Below, one piece after another: positions 1 to 11,885 of a stretch of DNA of 64,000 bases (the stretch's first letter is position 1; the number at the start of each line of letters is the position of its first letter). The translations under genes were made by a program, and so were the position numbers. The notes under the pieces were generated by a model. It did no database searches. It saw nothing but the letters and a program-made list of their open reading frames with translations, and was not told the origin of the DNA. Origin of the DNA: Armigeres subalbatus (lineage: Eukaryota > Arthropoda > Insecta > Diptera > Culicidae); contig NC_085139.1 of the NCBI RefSeq assembly GCF_024139115.2, positions 142,127,271 through 142,191,270 on the forward strand, given 5' to 3'.

Positions 1-45
1 CGGGAAAAGCACAAACGCCGCTAGGTAGATTAATCAGGGTGTTTA
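1..45 (+). repeat. Fragment of dispersed mosquito repeat (CTAGGTxGATTAATCAGGGT end)
   Basis: The first 40 bases match the terminal segment found again at 57234-57270: both carry the sequence GCTAGGT, then G or A, then GATTAATCAGGGT. A related end is present near 56860-56885. The rest of the repeat would lie to the left of the window. The match is visible directly; the identity as a dispersed repeat is inferred from the three copies here. Confidence 0.6.
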
Positions 46-1559
46 CTAATATTTTTTTAAATCATGGACAGATGACGATAGTTTCAGTTCAGAGTGTAAG
101 CACATTTTGTTTCTCAATTTTTCAGGGCATTGACATCTGAGATATTGACATTAAATAATGCGGACTATTTACATTTAAGCTGAAAAATATTTGAAGAAAG
201 GTGCGAAATAAAACTTGCACCACTTCAGTTTTCCATCAATGTTTGGTCATATATTACAAAAACCATCTTAAAATACATGATAAAGTACTTTGTGATGATA
301 GTACGAGTAATTCTCTGGAAGTACTTACGAAACTCGTTATTTTATGGACAAAATCATGTTCCCATGAATGTTTGGCTCGAAATTCTCACAGCGTTCACGA
401 AAACGAAATTTTATCATAGTTATGTTGTCGAACCGTTGACCTTTTTATGGAATGATGCACCCATGGTTCAATTTTCCAATGAGCGATTCAATCAATTATA
501 AACAATGTTTCTTGAATACAAGAAATATTTACATGAAAAATTGAATTATTTTAAACAACAATATGATTCTCGGAAGCATTCACCAGCCCCTTATGCGTCA
601 ATTTAGTTGCATTTACTTATTGGTCGTATTGTGCTACTGATGATGATATTCATTTTCTCTCGAAATCTCCTTCATCTGTTCTCCTCCGGGGAAAAGCACA
701 TCTTTCTCTGCAACTACGGATGCTCCTACTGTTCGAAAGAAAAGGATCAATTTGCAATGTAAATCATTCTTATTATATAGAGATACACTTCAGCTATAGA
801 TCTCATCCTGCTGCCATGCCATCTTGGCAGTTCCGAAGGGATTTCACTAAATAGCGAACTGGAGCTCAGTCACATCGAAGAATGAAAACTGTTTTCTTTG
901 TTCACTTGATCGATTGTTGGACATGTTTCTCCAAGTCACATACTGACACATTTTGTCTCAATCAAAATAGGTTGCTGGTGAGAGCATCAATGCGGGCTGT
1001 TGTAGGGGGGAGGGAATTATCTTTGCACAATGTGACGGTCACCAAGTCCAAGGGTGCCAGTTGGAAAGACCTCATTCATGTTGAAACAAAAAATCAATTC
1101 CTAAGTAAGTATTTATTGACATCATTTTCTAAAAATTTTTGGTCGATCAATACGGATTTGAAATTCGTGCATGAGTTTTTTCCCAACACTATTAGTTCAA
1201 AGTTAAAGCAGCAGAATTTGATACGAAATAACTAACATCTTGGGGAAATATGACAAAAAAAAAATATCCACGCAAATTTAAACAAAAAGGAACTCAGTCG
1301 TAAATTTCCGAATTAGATTTGAGCCCCGGTCCAGAAAAATCTCAACTTTACAAGGCATCCAAGGTATGTGAAGTGAAGATCGTAATGTAAAGAACTTCGG
1401 GCTGAAAAGCTCTTCAATAAAAATCCAATTAGCCTTGCGAGCAAAGGCGTAGTGTTGCCAATCCGGAGATGCCGATTTCGATTCTAGGTCCGGTCTAGGA
1501 TGTTTTCGGGTGAAAAATATTCTCGACTGTCTAGGCATAGTGTATTTATCACTCTCACG
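46..1559. other. AT-rich intergenic sequence, nothing recognised
   Basis: The open frames here (longest 117 codons at 882-1235) are short, low in complexity and resemble no family I know. I see no RNA gene and no clear transposon end. The last eight bases (1552-1559) are the left target duplication of the MITE that follows. Confidence 0.6.
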
Positions 1560-1949
1560 CAGTGTTGTAAAATGTCATTTGCATTCGTTTGTATAATTTT
1601 CCCAGAACTTTTTTCAGAAGGTAGCTATCAATTCATGATGTATGACAAACTTATAGCTCTTAAATGTGCCTACAACTTTGTCTAACAAGACATTGCTGTA
1701 AATATGTAATCTGGGGCGTGGGAGGCAAAATGTCATTCAAATGACATTATGTCAAATGACACGTGACATTTTGGAGAGTTTTCACTCTCCAGCCTCAGAT
1801 GTTATATTTAGAGCAATGTACCCTTGGACAAAAATATAGCCCTACTCAAGCGTTATGAGTACATAAAAAATTATGGAATAAATTTGGCTTCTAAAGAAAG
1901 TTATGAACCAATTAGTCAAATGACATGCAGATGACATTTTACAAGCCTG
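1560..1949. mobile_element. hAT-like MITE, 390 bp, with 8-bp target duplication
   Basis: The left end starts CAGTGTTGTAAAATGTCAT and the right end, read on the other strand, starts CAGGCTTGTAAAATGTCAT. Over the terminal 25 bases the two agree at 22 positions. The unit is flanked by a perfect direct repeat CTCTCACG at 1552-1559 and 1950-1957. An 8-bp duplication with CAG-type termini is the hAT superfamily pattern. There is no transposase open frame in its 390 bp, so it would be non-autonomous. Several ATGACAT/ATGTCAT words recur inside near 1730-1770. The superfamily call is an inference from terminus and duplication length. Confidence 0.85.
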
Positions 1950-1996
1950 CTCTCACGCAATGGCGGCCATAGAAAAAAAAATCATCTATTTAGGGG

Positions 1997-3402
1997 TTAG
2001 TGGGGATACTAGATCCCCGGAGAGACTTGATCACCCCCCTTTTTTATCGAGAACTAAAGTAATTTTGTTCTAGCGTATTTTTAACATTAGCCGAGTTAAT
2101 TTTCTGTCAAGGTTTTATTTCGCAATCCACAAAGGCATGGCATCATATAATAGGATATATGTTTGTGTGTGATTGCGCCGAAATGTGATGAGCTATTGCC
2201 GGGCGGTTTGTATGTTTTGTATGTTTGTATGACCTTCCTAAAGATTTTTTTATTGGCCACGCAAAAACAACATTCCATCAAAGTTTTAGGATATTTGAAT
2301 TTGAAACTATTGCCTCAATATGGGGACACTTGGTCCCCCATACAAAAATTTGGCGAAAAATTTCAAAAAAATATAAATCTGCTCTGAGGTTTCTAATTTT
2401 TTGTACCGTCAACTGGGGGAAGATGATCATTGAGGTGAAGATGATCATTTGATGTGTCAGTCAAAAGTGCCAATTTTTTTATGAAACGGTAGTCAACAAT
2501 ATTCTCCGTTCAAGTACTGTTACCGCTAGGTAGAAATCCGACTTTTTCGATTATAATCATGAAAATGTATTTTGTGGAAGAAAGAGAGAGATAGTCATAA
2601 ATGACGCTATTTTCGTTTCAAATATTGACTTCGTAGACTTTTTTACGTAGTAAATTCAACATTCATACAAATAAACACTAGGTTATTTTGACTACTAGGT
2701 CATAATGATTTTAGTAGAGCTGTCTTGATCAACTTCAGCCCAAACCAGATTACTCAAAAAATGTGTGATAATTTAATTTATTTTAATAAATGCGAACGCA
2801 TTTCAGAAAACTAAAGTTGTTGATTATTGCAACGTATAGCAGTACATGTTTTGAAAATATTTGTTTCGATTTAAAATGTAAACACACATTGTTATTGTAT
2901 GTTTTGTCTTAAAAATGATCATCTTCCCCCCAGTTGACGGTATATTTCACAGATTTGATGAAGGGTTGGCAGGAAGAAATATTTTTTGCGTAGATATCAT
3001 AGAAAGAGGATCAAGTCTCCCCAAATTTTAAAATTGCATGTGCTGTCGGATTCAATAACAAAAATCGTTCATGTATACGCACAGCAATTCGAAAATTCCG
3101 CGTATTTTGAAGGAATAATATTAAAAAAAATCTGAAGGCATATTTCTAGTTTTATCAAAGCTGATTCTTGGAGATGGATCAATTTCCCCCGAATATTTTA
3201 AAAGTCGATTTTTGACAGCACACCAAAAAATCGATTGCGTATCAATACCAACAATAATTTAAGGACTGTCATACATCAGTAAAGTTACATACTATATTTC
3301 TTGGAGATTCTGTGTGGAAATCGCGTATGTTTATTTATTTTTGGATGTGATACCTCGGAAATCATAAAAAGGGATCAAGTCTCCCCAGGTCTCCCCTACT
3401 GA
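1997..3402. mobile_element. Larger degenerate inverted-repeat element enclosing a MITE
   Basis: The left edge (TTAGTGGGGATACTAG, then GAGACTTGATCACCCC) and the inverted right edge (CAGTAGGGGAGACCTGG, then GAGACTTGATCCC) are recognisably related. Related words GGATCAAGTCTCCCC and GATCAATTTCCCCC occur again inside, near 3009 and 3178. The element is diverged, has no coding capacity and carries a second MITE inside it. Exact ends and target duplication are not certain. Confidence 0.5.
2406..2940. mobile_element. TA-flanked MITE, about 535 bp, nested in the element above
   Basis: The left terminus reads CCGTCAACTGGGGGAAGATG. The right terminus on the opposite strand is the same with one extra G. 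The similarity extends through GATCATT for about 26 bases. TA dinucleotides lie immediately outside both ends (2404-2405 and 2941-2942), which fits Tc1/mariner-type insertion. No open frame of useful length lies inside. It sits within a larger inverted-repeat element, so it is probably the younger insertion. Confidence 0.8.
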
Positions 3403-3455
3403 GGAAATGCTGATAGAAAGGTGAAAAGCAGGCCAAGTTCCAGTTGGGAAGAAGA

Positions 3456-4058
3456 CCCGACTAGAAGGTCATATCAAAATTATATCGTACCATGTTATTA
3501 TGTTATACTAAATTTTTATAACAAAATTTGTTAGAAACATGGTGCAGGATGTTGATAAAATATCTAAATTTCTATCAAAAACTGCACTACTGGAAACAAA
3601 AACCTATCAAATTCTGTTAAAATTTTATCATGAAAATAACATATTCTGTTAGAAATTTATAACAGAATCAGATACAAAATATATTGTTTCTGTGCAGTTG
3701 AAATGTTTACAGGTCGTGATAGGTCTCCAGATTGTGATCAACAATTATAATTTTTTGTTTTTGTCTGAACAAGAATATTTTTCGAGAACATGAAATTAAC
3801 AACATTACAAATAAGGCAACCTTCTCAAATCATATCAGCGTTGTGATATCTATGGCTGGGAGACTTTGCTACATCTCTTTTAATTGCCTACTGTTGGGCA
3901 ATTCGGTGTTAAGCATTTTTCAAATCATATTATGATATAATCCTGTTACAACATTTGAAAGATAATGACTACTGAGAACAAAATTGTATCAAAATAAGTT
4001 ATACATATCACAATATGTTAAAATTGTATTCAATTTTTGTTATGCTCTTCTAGTCGGG
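3456..4058. mobile_element. Inverted-repeat MITE with CCCGACTAGAAG ends
   Basis: CCCGACTAGAAG at 3456-3467 recurs inverted at 4047-4058. The similarity continues inward as GGTCATATCAAAATT against AGCATAACAAAAATT. The interior is very AT-rich and non-coding, with repeated ATAACAAAAT and TATCAAAAT words. I could not find a convincing target duplication. Confidence 0.65.
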
Positions 4059-4689
4059 GAGCCATGAGAGAAAAAGAAGAAAAGAAGAAAGAATAAAAAA
4101 ATGCGAAGAATGTAAAAAAATTGATCGAGTTTTTTAGCACCTTTTGAGAAAGAAATGGATTTTCGGTAAATAATCAAAAGATGCAAATTTGCATTAAAAA
4201 AGTCTGATGTGATGTTTTCTTGCGCAACTAAGAGCTAGATAAGTATAACGTTTCTAACATCAAGACAAACATAAGGATCCGAAAAGACGTTTTATGTAGG
4301 CTCGTTCTTACCACCCAGTCTGCGATAAGTGAAACGCTCCTGGCATCATTGTTTGTCACTGTACCGTTTTCAGCTTGAAAGGGTTCTCATGAAGACAACA
4401 TTCATTTTATATATGTATGCATGCATATGCCGGAAATCTCTGCTTGATAAGAAATAATGCAAATAGGTTTGCTTTGATAAGGATATTATGAAAACAAAAT
4501 GCTACGAACGAATCTATTATACAGTTCGACGCATATCGGAAGATTTTCTTCGATTGTCACAGCGCTTCTGTTTGACTTGATCAAGATACGGAACAAACTA
4601 TACATCAGATGAGATAATATTTACGGTACACACATTTAATAGAAGCATGATTGGTATTTCTATATCAAACTCAAAATATTGATATGAGC
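4059..4689. other. AT-rich spacer, nothing recognised
   Basis: This stretch contains a purine-rich run near 4068-4110 and an alternating ATATATGTATGCATGCATATGC tract near 4411-4432. No coding or RNA signal is visible. Confidence 0.5.
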
Positions 4690-4846
4690 ACTGTGCTGCC
4701 GTAATCTGAGAAAGTGACGTAACAGCCAAATTACAACATGCATGTTTGCTATTTGTCTGGTGAAGAGCTAAATAAGTACTACTCGTTAACACCATTTTTG
4801 GAAAATGGTGTATACGTCACTTTTTCAGATAACGGCAGTGTGGAGG
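4690..4846. repeat. Inverted repeat with nested hairpin beside the satellite
   Basis: CACTGTGCTGCCGTAATCTG at 4690, continuing AGAAAGTGACGTA, pairs with TACGTCACTTTTTCAGATAA, continuing CGGCAGTGTGG, near 4813-4846. Inside the right part, ACACCATTTT (4789-4798) pairs perfectly with AAAATGGTGT (4802-4811) across a 3-base loop. The arms look like MITE termini and the unit ends about 48 bases before the first GAAGAAT unit. No duplication was found. Confidence 0.6.
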
Positions 4847-5624
4847 CATTTGTTTTACATTAGATAAATGTTGTAAGGTCGACATGGATAACATGAAGAA
4901 TGACGAATGATGAATGAAGAATGAAGAATGAAGGATGAAGAATGAAGAATGAAGAATGAAGAATGAAGAATGAAGAATGAAGAATGAAGAATGAAGAATG
5001 AAGAATGAAGAATGAAGAATGAAGAATGAAGAATGAAGAATGAAAATGAAGAATGAAGAATGAAGAATGAAGAATGAAGAATGAAGAATGAAGAATGAAG
5101 AATGAAGAATGAAGAATGAAGAATGAAGAATGAAGAATGAAGAATGAAGAATGAAGAATGAAGAATGAAGAATGAAGAATGAAGAAGAATGAAGAATGAA
5201 GAATGAAGAATGAAGAATGAAGAATGAAGAGAAGAATGAAGAATGAAGAATGAAGAATGAAGAATGAAGAATGAAGAATGAAGAATGAAGAATGAAGAAT
5301 GAAGAATGAAGAATGAAGAATGAAGAATGAAGAATGAAGAATGAAGAATGAAGAATGAAGAATGAAGAATGAAGAATGAAGAATGAAGAATGAAGAATGA
5401 AGAATGAAGAATGAAGAATGAAGAATGAAGAATGAAGAATGAAGAATGAAGAATGAAGAATGAAGAATGAAGAATGAAGAATGAAGAATGAAGAATGAAG
5501 AATGAAGAATGAAGAAGAATGAAGAATGAAGAATGAAGAATGAAGAATGAAGAATAAGGAATGAAGAATGAAGAATGAAGAATGAAGAATGAAGAATGAA
5601 ATGAAGAATGAAGAATGAAGAATG

Positions 5625-6325
5625 AAGAAAGAAGAATGAAGAATGAAAACGAAGAATGAAGAATGAAGAATGAAGAATGAAGAATGAAGAATTAGAGAAT
5701 GAAGAATGAAGAATGAAGAATGAAGAATGAAGAATGAAGAATGAAGAATGAAGAATGAAGAATGAGGAATGAAGAATGAAGAATGAAGAATGAAGAATGA
5801 AGAATGAAGAATGAAGAATGAAGAATGAAGAATGAAGAATGAAGAATGAAGAATAGAATGAAGAATGAAGAATGAAGAATGAAGAATGAAGAATGAAGAA
5901 TGAAGAATGGAAGAATGAAGAATGAAGAATGAAGAATGAAGAATGAAGAATGAAGAATGAAGAATGAAGAATGAATGAAGAATGAAGAATGAAGAATGAA
6001 GAATGAAGAATGAAGAATGAAGAATGAAGAATGAAGTATGAAGGAAGAAGGAAATAGGAAGAATGAAGAATGAAGAATGAAGAATGAAGAATGAAGAATG
6101 AAGAATGAAGAATGAAGAATGAAGAATGAAGAATGAAGAATGAAGAATGAAGAAAATGAAGAGAAGAATAAGAATGAAGAATGAATGAAGAATGAAGAAT
6201 GAAGAATGAAGAATGAAGAATGAAGAATGAAGAATGAAGAATGAAGAATGAAGAAAGAAGAATGAAGAATGAAAACGAAGAATGAAGAATGAAGAATGAA
6301 GAATGAAGAATGAAGAATGGAATGA
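5625..6325 (+). repeat. Duplicated variant block inside array 1, spacing about 625 bp
   Basis: A rare run reading GAAGAAAGAAG, two normal units, then GAAAACGAAG occurs at about 5625-5656 and again at about 6249-6281. The AAAACG words are 626 bp apart. Both are followed about 40 bases later by a second disturbed unit (GAATTAGAGAATG near 5690, GAATGGAATG near 6315). Shared rare variants at the same offset indicate duplication of a segment of array. Confidence 0.6.
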
Positions 6326-8131
6326 AGAATGAAGAATGAAGAATGAAGAATGAAGAATGAAGAATGAAGAATGAAGAATGAAGAATGAAGAATGAAGAAT
6401 GAAGAATGAAGAATGAAGAATGAAGAATGAAGAATGAAGAATGAAGAATGAAGAATGAAGAATGAAGAATGAAGAATGAAGAATGAAGAATGAAGAATGA
6501 AGAATGAAGAATGAAGAATGAAGAATGAAGAATGAAGAATGAAGAATGAAGAATGAAGAATGAAGAATGAAGAATGAAGAATGAAGAATGAAGAAAAGAA
6601 TGAAGAATGAAGAATGAAGAATGAAGAATGAAGAATGAAGAATGAAGAATGAAGAATGAAGAATGAAGAATGAAGAATGAAGAATGAAGAATGAAGAATG
6701 AAGAATGAAGAATGAAGAAAAGAATGAAGAATGAAGAATGAAGAATGAAGAATGAAAGAATAAATGAAGAATGAAGAATGAAGAATGAAGAATGAAGAAT
6801 GAAGAATGAAGAATGAAGAAGAAGAATGAAGAATGAAGAATGAATGAAGAATGAAGAATGAAGAATGAAGAATGAAGAATGAAGAATGAAGAATGCTAAA
6901 TGAAAATGATGAATGAAGAATGAAGAATGAAGAATGAAGAATGCTAAATGAAGAATGAAGAATGAAGAATGAAGAATGAAGAATGAAGAATGAAGAATGA
7001 AGAATGAAGAATGAAGAATGAAGAATGAAGAATGAAGAATGAAGAATGAAGAATGAAGAATGAAGAATGAAGAATGAAGAATGAAGAAAAAGAATGAAGA
7101 AATGAAGAATGAAGAATGAAGAATGAAGAATGAAGAATGAAGAATGAAGAATGAAAATGAAGAATGAAGAATGAAGAATGAAGGAATGAAGGTAAATGAA
7201 AAATGAAGAATGAAGAATGAAGAATGAATGAATGATGAAAAGAATGATGAATGAATGAAGAATGAAGAATGAAGAATGAAGAAGAATGAATGAATGAAGA
7301 AGAATGAAGAATGAAGAATGAAGAATGAAGAATGAAGAATGAAGAATGAAGAATGAAGAATGAAGAATGAAGAGAAGAATGAAGAATGAAGAATGAAAGA
7401 ATGAAGAATAAGAATGAAGAAAAAGAATGAAGAATGAAGAATGAAGAATGAAGAAGAAGAATGAAGAATGAAGAATGAAGAATGGAGAATGAAGAATGAA
7501 GAATGAAGAATGAAGAATAAAGAATGAAGAATGAAGAATGAAGAATGAAGAATGAAGAAGAATGAAGAATGAAGAATGAAGAATGAAGAATGAAGAATGA
7601 AGAAGAAAATGAAGAATGAAGAAAAGAATGAAGAACGAAGAAAAGTAAATGAAAATGAATGAAGAAGAATGAAGAATGAAGAATGAAGAATGAAGAATGA
7701 AGAATGGAGAAGAAAGAATGAAGAATGAAGAATGAAGAAGAAGAATGAAGAATGAAGAATGAAGAATGAAGAATGAAGAATGAAGAATGAAGAATGAAGA
7801 ATGAAGAATGAAGAATGAAGAATGAAGAAGAATGAAGAAGAAGAATGAAGAATGAAGAATGAAGAATGAAGAATGAAGAATGAAGAATGAAGAATGAAGA
7901 ATGAAGAATGAAGAATGAAGAATGAAGAATGAAGAAGAAGAAGAAAGAATGAAGAATGAAGAATGAAGAATGAAGAATGAAGAATGAAGAATGAAGAATG
8001 AAGAATGAAGAAGAAAGAATGAAGAAGAAAGAATGAAGAATGGAACGAAGAATGCGAAGAAAATGATGAATGAAGAATGAAGAATGAAGAATGAAGAATG
8101 AAGAAAAGAGAAGAAATGAAGAAAGAAGAAT

Positions 8132-10028
8132 GCTAAATGAAAATGATGAATGAAGAATGAAGAATGAAGAATGAAGAATGAATGAAGAATGAAGAATGAA
8201 GAATTAATGAATGAATGAATGATGAATGAAGAATGAAGAATGAATGAAGAATGAAGAATGAAGAATGAAGAATGAAGAATGAAGAATGAAGAATGAAGAA
8301 TGAAGAATGAAGAATGAAGAATGAAGAATGAAGAATGAAGAATAAAGAATGAAGAATGAAGAATGAAAAATGAAGAATGAAGAATGAAGAATGAAGAACG
8401 AAGAATGCTAAATGAAAAATGATGAATGAAGAAAGAATGAAGAATGAAGAAGAAGAATGAAGAATGAAGAATGAAGAACGAAGAATGCTAAATGAAAAAT
8501 GATGAATGAAGAATGAAGAATGAAGAATGAAGAATGAAGAATGAAGAATGAAGAATGAAGAATGAAGAATGAAGAATGAAGAATGAAGAATGAAGAATTA
8601 ATGAATGAATGAATGATGAATGAAGAATGAAGAATGAAGAATGAAGAATGAAGAATGAAGAATGAAGAATGAAGAATGAAAATGAAGAATGAAGAATGAA
8701 GAATGAAGAATGAAGAATGAAGAATAAAGAATGAAGAATGAAGAAGAAGAAAAAGAAGAATGAAGAATGAAGAATGAAGAATGAAGAATGAAGAATGAAG
8801 AATGAAGAATGAAGAATGAAGAATGAAGAATGAAGAATGAAGAATGAAGAATGAAGAATGAAGAATGAAGAATGAAGAATGAAGAATGAAGAATGAAGAA
8901 TGAAGAATGAAGAATGAAGAATGAAGAATGAAGAATGAAGAATGAAGAATGAAGAATGAAGAATGAAGAATGAAGAATGAAGAATGAAGAATGAAGAATG
9001 AAGAATGGAAGAATGAAGAAAGAAGAATGAAGAATGAAGAATGAAGAATGAAGAATGAAGAATGAAGAATGAAGAATGAAAATGAAGAATGAAGAATGAA
9101 GAATGAAGAACGAAGAATGCTAAATGAAAATGATGAATGAAGAATGAAGAATGAAGAATGAAGAATGAAGAATGAAGAATGAAGAATGAAGAACGAAGAA
9201 TGCTAAATGAAAAATGATGAATGAAGAATGAAGAATGAAGAATGAAGAATGAAGAATGAAGAATGAAGAATGAAGAATGAAGAATGAAGAATGAAGAATT
9301 AATGAATGAATGAATGATGAATGAAGAAAGAATGAAGAATGAAGAATGAAGAATGAAGAATGAAGAATGAAGAATGAAGAATGAAGAATGAAGAATGAAG
9401 AATGAAGAATGAAGAATGAAGAATGAAGAAGAAGAATGAAGAATGAAGAATGAAGAATGAAGAATGAAGAATGAAGAATGAAGAATGAAGAATGAAGAAT
9501 GAAGAATGAAGAATGAAGAATGAAGAATGAAGAATGAAGAATGAAGAATGAAGAATGAAGAATGAAGAATGAAGAATGAAGAATGAAGAATGAAGAATGA
9601 AGAATGAAGATGAAGAATGAAGAATGAAGAAAAGAATGAAGAATGAAGAATGAAGTGAAGAAAAGAATGAAGAAAAGAATGAAGAATAAGAAAGAATGAA
9701 GAATGAAGAATGAAGAATGAAGAAGAAGAATGAAGAAGAAGAAGAAGAATGAAGAATGAAGAATGAAGAATGAAGAATGAAAAATGAAGAATGAAGAATG
9801 AAGAATGAAGAACGAAGAATGCTAAATGAAAATGATGAATGAAGAATGAAGAATGAAGAATGAAGAATGAAGAATGAAGAATGAAGAATGAAGAACGAAG
9901 AATGCTAAATGAAAAATGATGAATGAAGAATGAAGAATGAAGAATGAAGAATGAAGAATGAAGAATGAAGAATGAAGAATGAAGAATGAAGAATGAAGAA
10001 TGAAGAATTAATGAATGAATGAATGATG
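8132..10028 (+). repeat. Higher-order repeat, about 705 bp, within array 1
   Basis: Three marker variants recur in the same order. Marker A/B is GAACGAAGAATGCTAAATG followed by AAAATGATGAATG, with one more A in type B. It has GCTAAATG at 8407 and 8487, at 9119 and 9202, and at 9821 and 9904. Marker C is GAATTAATGAATGAATGAATG, at 8201, 8595, 9296 and 10005. Within a block A to B is 80-83 bp and B to C is 94-108 bp. Between blocks the spacing is 702-715 bp for B and 701-709 bp for C. An older partial block starts near 8132. Confidence 0.8.
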
Positions 10029-11562
10029 AATGAAGAATGAAGAATGAAGAATGAAGAATGAAGAATGAAGATGAAGAATGAAGAATGAAGAATGAAGAAT
10101 GAAGAATGAAGAATAAGAATGAAGAATGAAGAATGAAGAATGAAGAATGAAGAATGAAGAATGAGGAATGAGAATGAGGAATGAAGAATGAAGAATGAAG
10201 AATGAAGAAAAGAATCAGAATGAAGAATGAAGAATGAAGAATGAGAAAGAATGAAGAATGAAGAATGAAGAATGAAGAATGAAGAATGAAGAATGAAGAA
10301 TGAAGAATGAAGAATGAAGAAGAAGAATGAAGAATGAAGAATGAAGAATGAAGAATGAAGAATGAAGAAATGAAGAATGAAGAATGAAGTGAAGAATGAA
10401 GAATGAAGAATGAAGAATGAAGAATGAAGAGAAGAATGAAGAATGAAGAATGAAGAACAAGAATGAAGAATGAAGAATGAAGAATGAAGAATGAAGAATG
10501 GAGAGTGAAGAATGAAGAATGAAGAATGAAGAATGAAGAAAAGAAGGAAGAATGAAGAATGAAGAATGAAGAAGAAGAATGAAGAATGAAGAATGAAGAA
10601 TGAAGAATGAAGAACGAAGAATGAAGAATGAAGAATGAAGAATGAAGAATGAAGAATGAAGAATGAAGAATGAAGAATGAAGAAATAAAGAATGAAGAAA
10701 TAAAGAAGAAGAATGAAGAATGAAGAAATAAAGAATAAAGAATGAAGAATGAAGAATGAAGAATGAAGAATGAAGAATGAAGAATGAAGAATGAAGAATG
10801 AAGAAGAAGAAAAGAATGAAGAATGAAGAAGAAGAATGAAGAATGAAGAATGAAGAATGAAGAATGAAGAATGAAGAATGAAGAATGAAGAATGAAGAAT
10901 GAAGAATGAAGAATGAAGAATGAAGAATGAAGAATGAAGAATGAAGAATGAAGAATGAAGAATGAAGAATGAAGAATGAAGAATGAAGAATGAAGAATGA
11001 AGAATGAAGAATGAAGAAGAATGAAGAATGAAGAAAGAAGAATGAAGAATGAAGAATGAAGAATGAAGAATGAAGAATGAAGAATGAAGAATGAAGAATG
11101 AAGAATGAAGAATGAAGAATGAAGAATGAAGAATGAAGAATGAAGAATGAAGAATGAAGAATGAAGAATGAAGAATGAAGAATGAAGAATGAAGAATGAA
11201 GAATGAAGAATGAAGAATGAAGAATGAAGAATGAAGAATGAAGAATGAAGAATGAAGAATGAAGAATGAAGAATGAAGAATGAAGAAATGAAGAATGAAG
11301 AATGAAGAATGAAGAATGAAGAATGAAGAATGAAGAGATGAAGAATGAAGAATGAAGAATGAGAATGAAGAATGAAGAATGAAGAATGAAGAATGAAGAA
11401 TGAAGAATGAAGAATGAAGAATGAAGAATGAAGAATGAAGAATGAAGAATGAAGAATGAAGAATGAAGAATGAAGAATGAAGAATGAAGAATGAAGAATG
11501 AATAATGAAGAATGAAGAATGAAGAATGAAGAATGAAGAATGAAGAATGAAGAATGAAGAAT

Positions 11563-11885
11563 GCTAAATGAAAAATGATGAATGAAGAATGAAGAATGAA
11601 GAATGAAGAATGCTAAATGAAGAATGAAGAATGAAGAATGAAGAATGAAGAATGAAGAATGAAGAATGAAGAATGAAGAAAAGAATGGAGAATGAAGAAT
11701 GAAGAGAGAAGAATGAAAAGAAGAATGAAGAATAAAGAATGAAGAATGAAGAATGAAGAATGAAGAATGAAGAATGAAGAATGAAGAATGAAGAATGAAG
11801 AATGGAGAATGAAGAATGGAGAATTAAGAATGGAGAATGAAGAATGAAGAATGAAGAATGAAGAATGAAAAATGCAGAATGACGA
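11563..11885 (+). repeat. Variant-rich segment of array 1
   Basis: Two further GCTAAATG markers (11563, 11612) are followed by a dense set of substitutions: GGAGAATG units near 11695-11836, GAATTAAG near 11821, GCAGAATG and GACGAATG near 11874-11885. It is the most diverged part of the array interior and may be an old edge or junction. Confidence 0.5.

Noticed and set aside
882..1235. 117-codon open frame as a gene
   Set aside because: No family resemblance, no supporting context, and AT-rich sequence gives such frames by chance.
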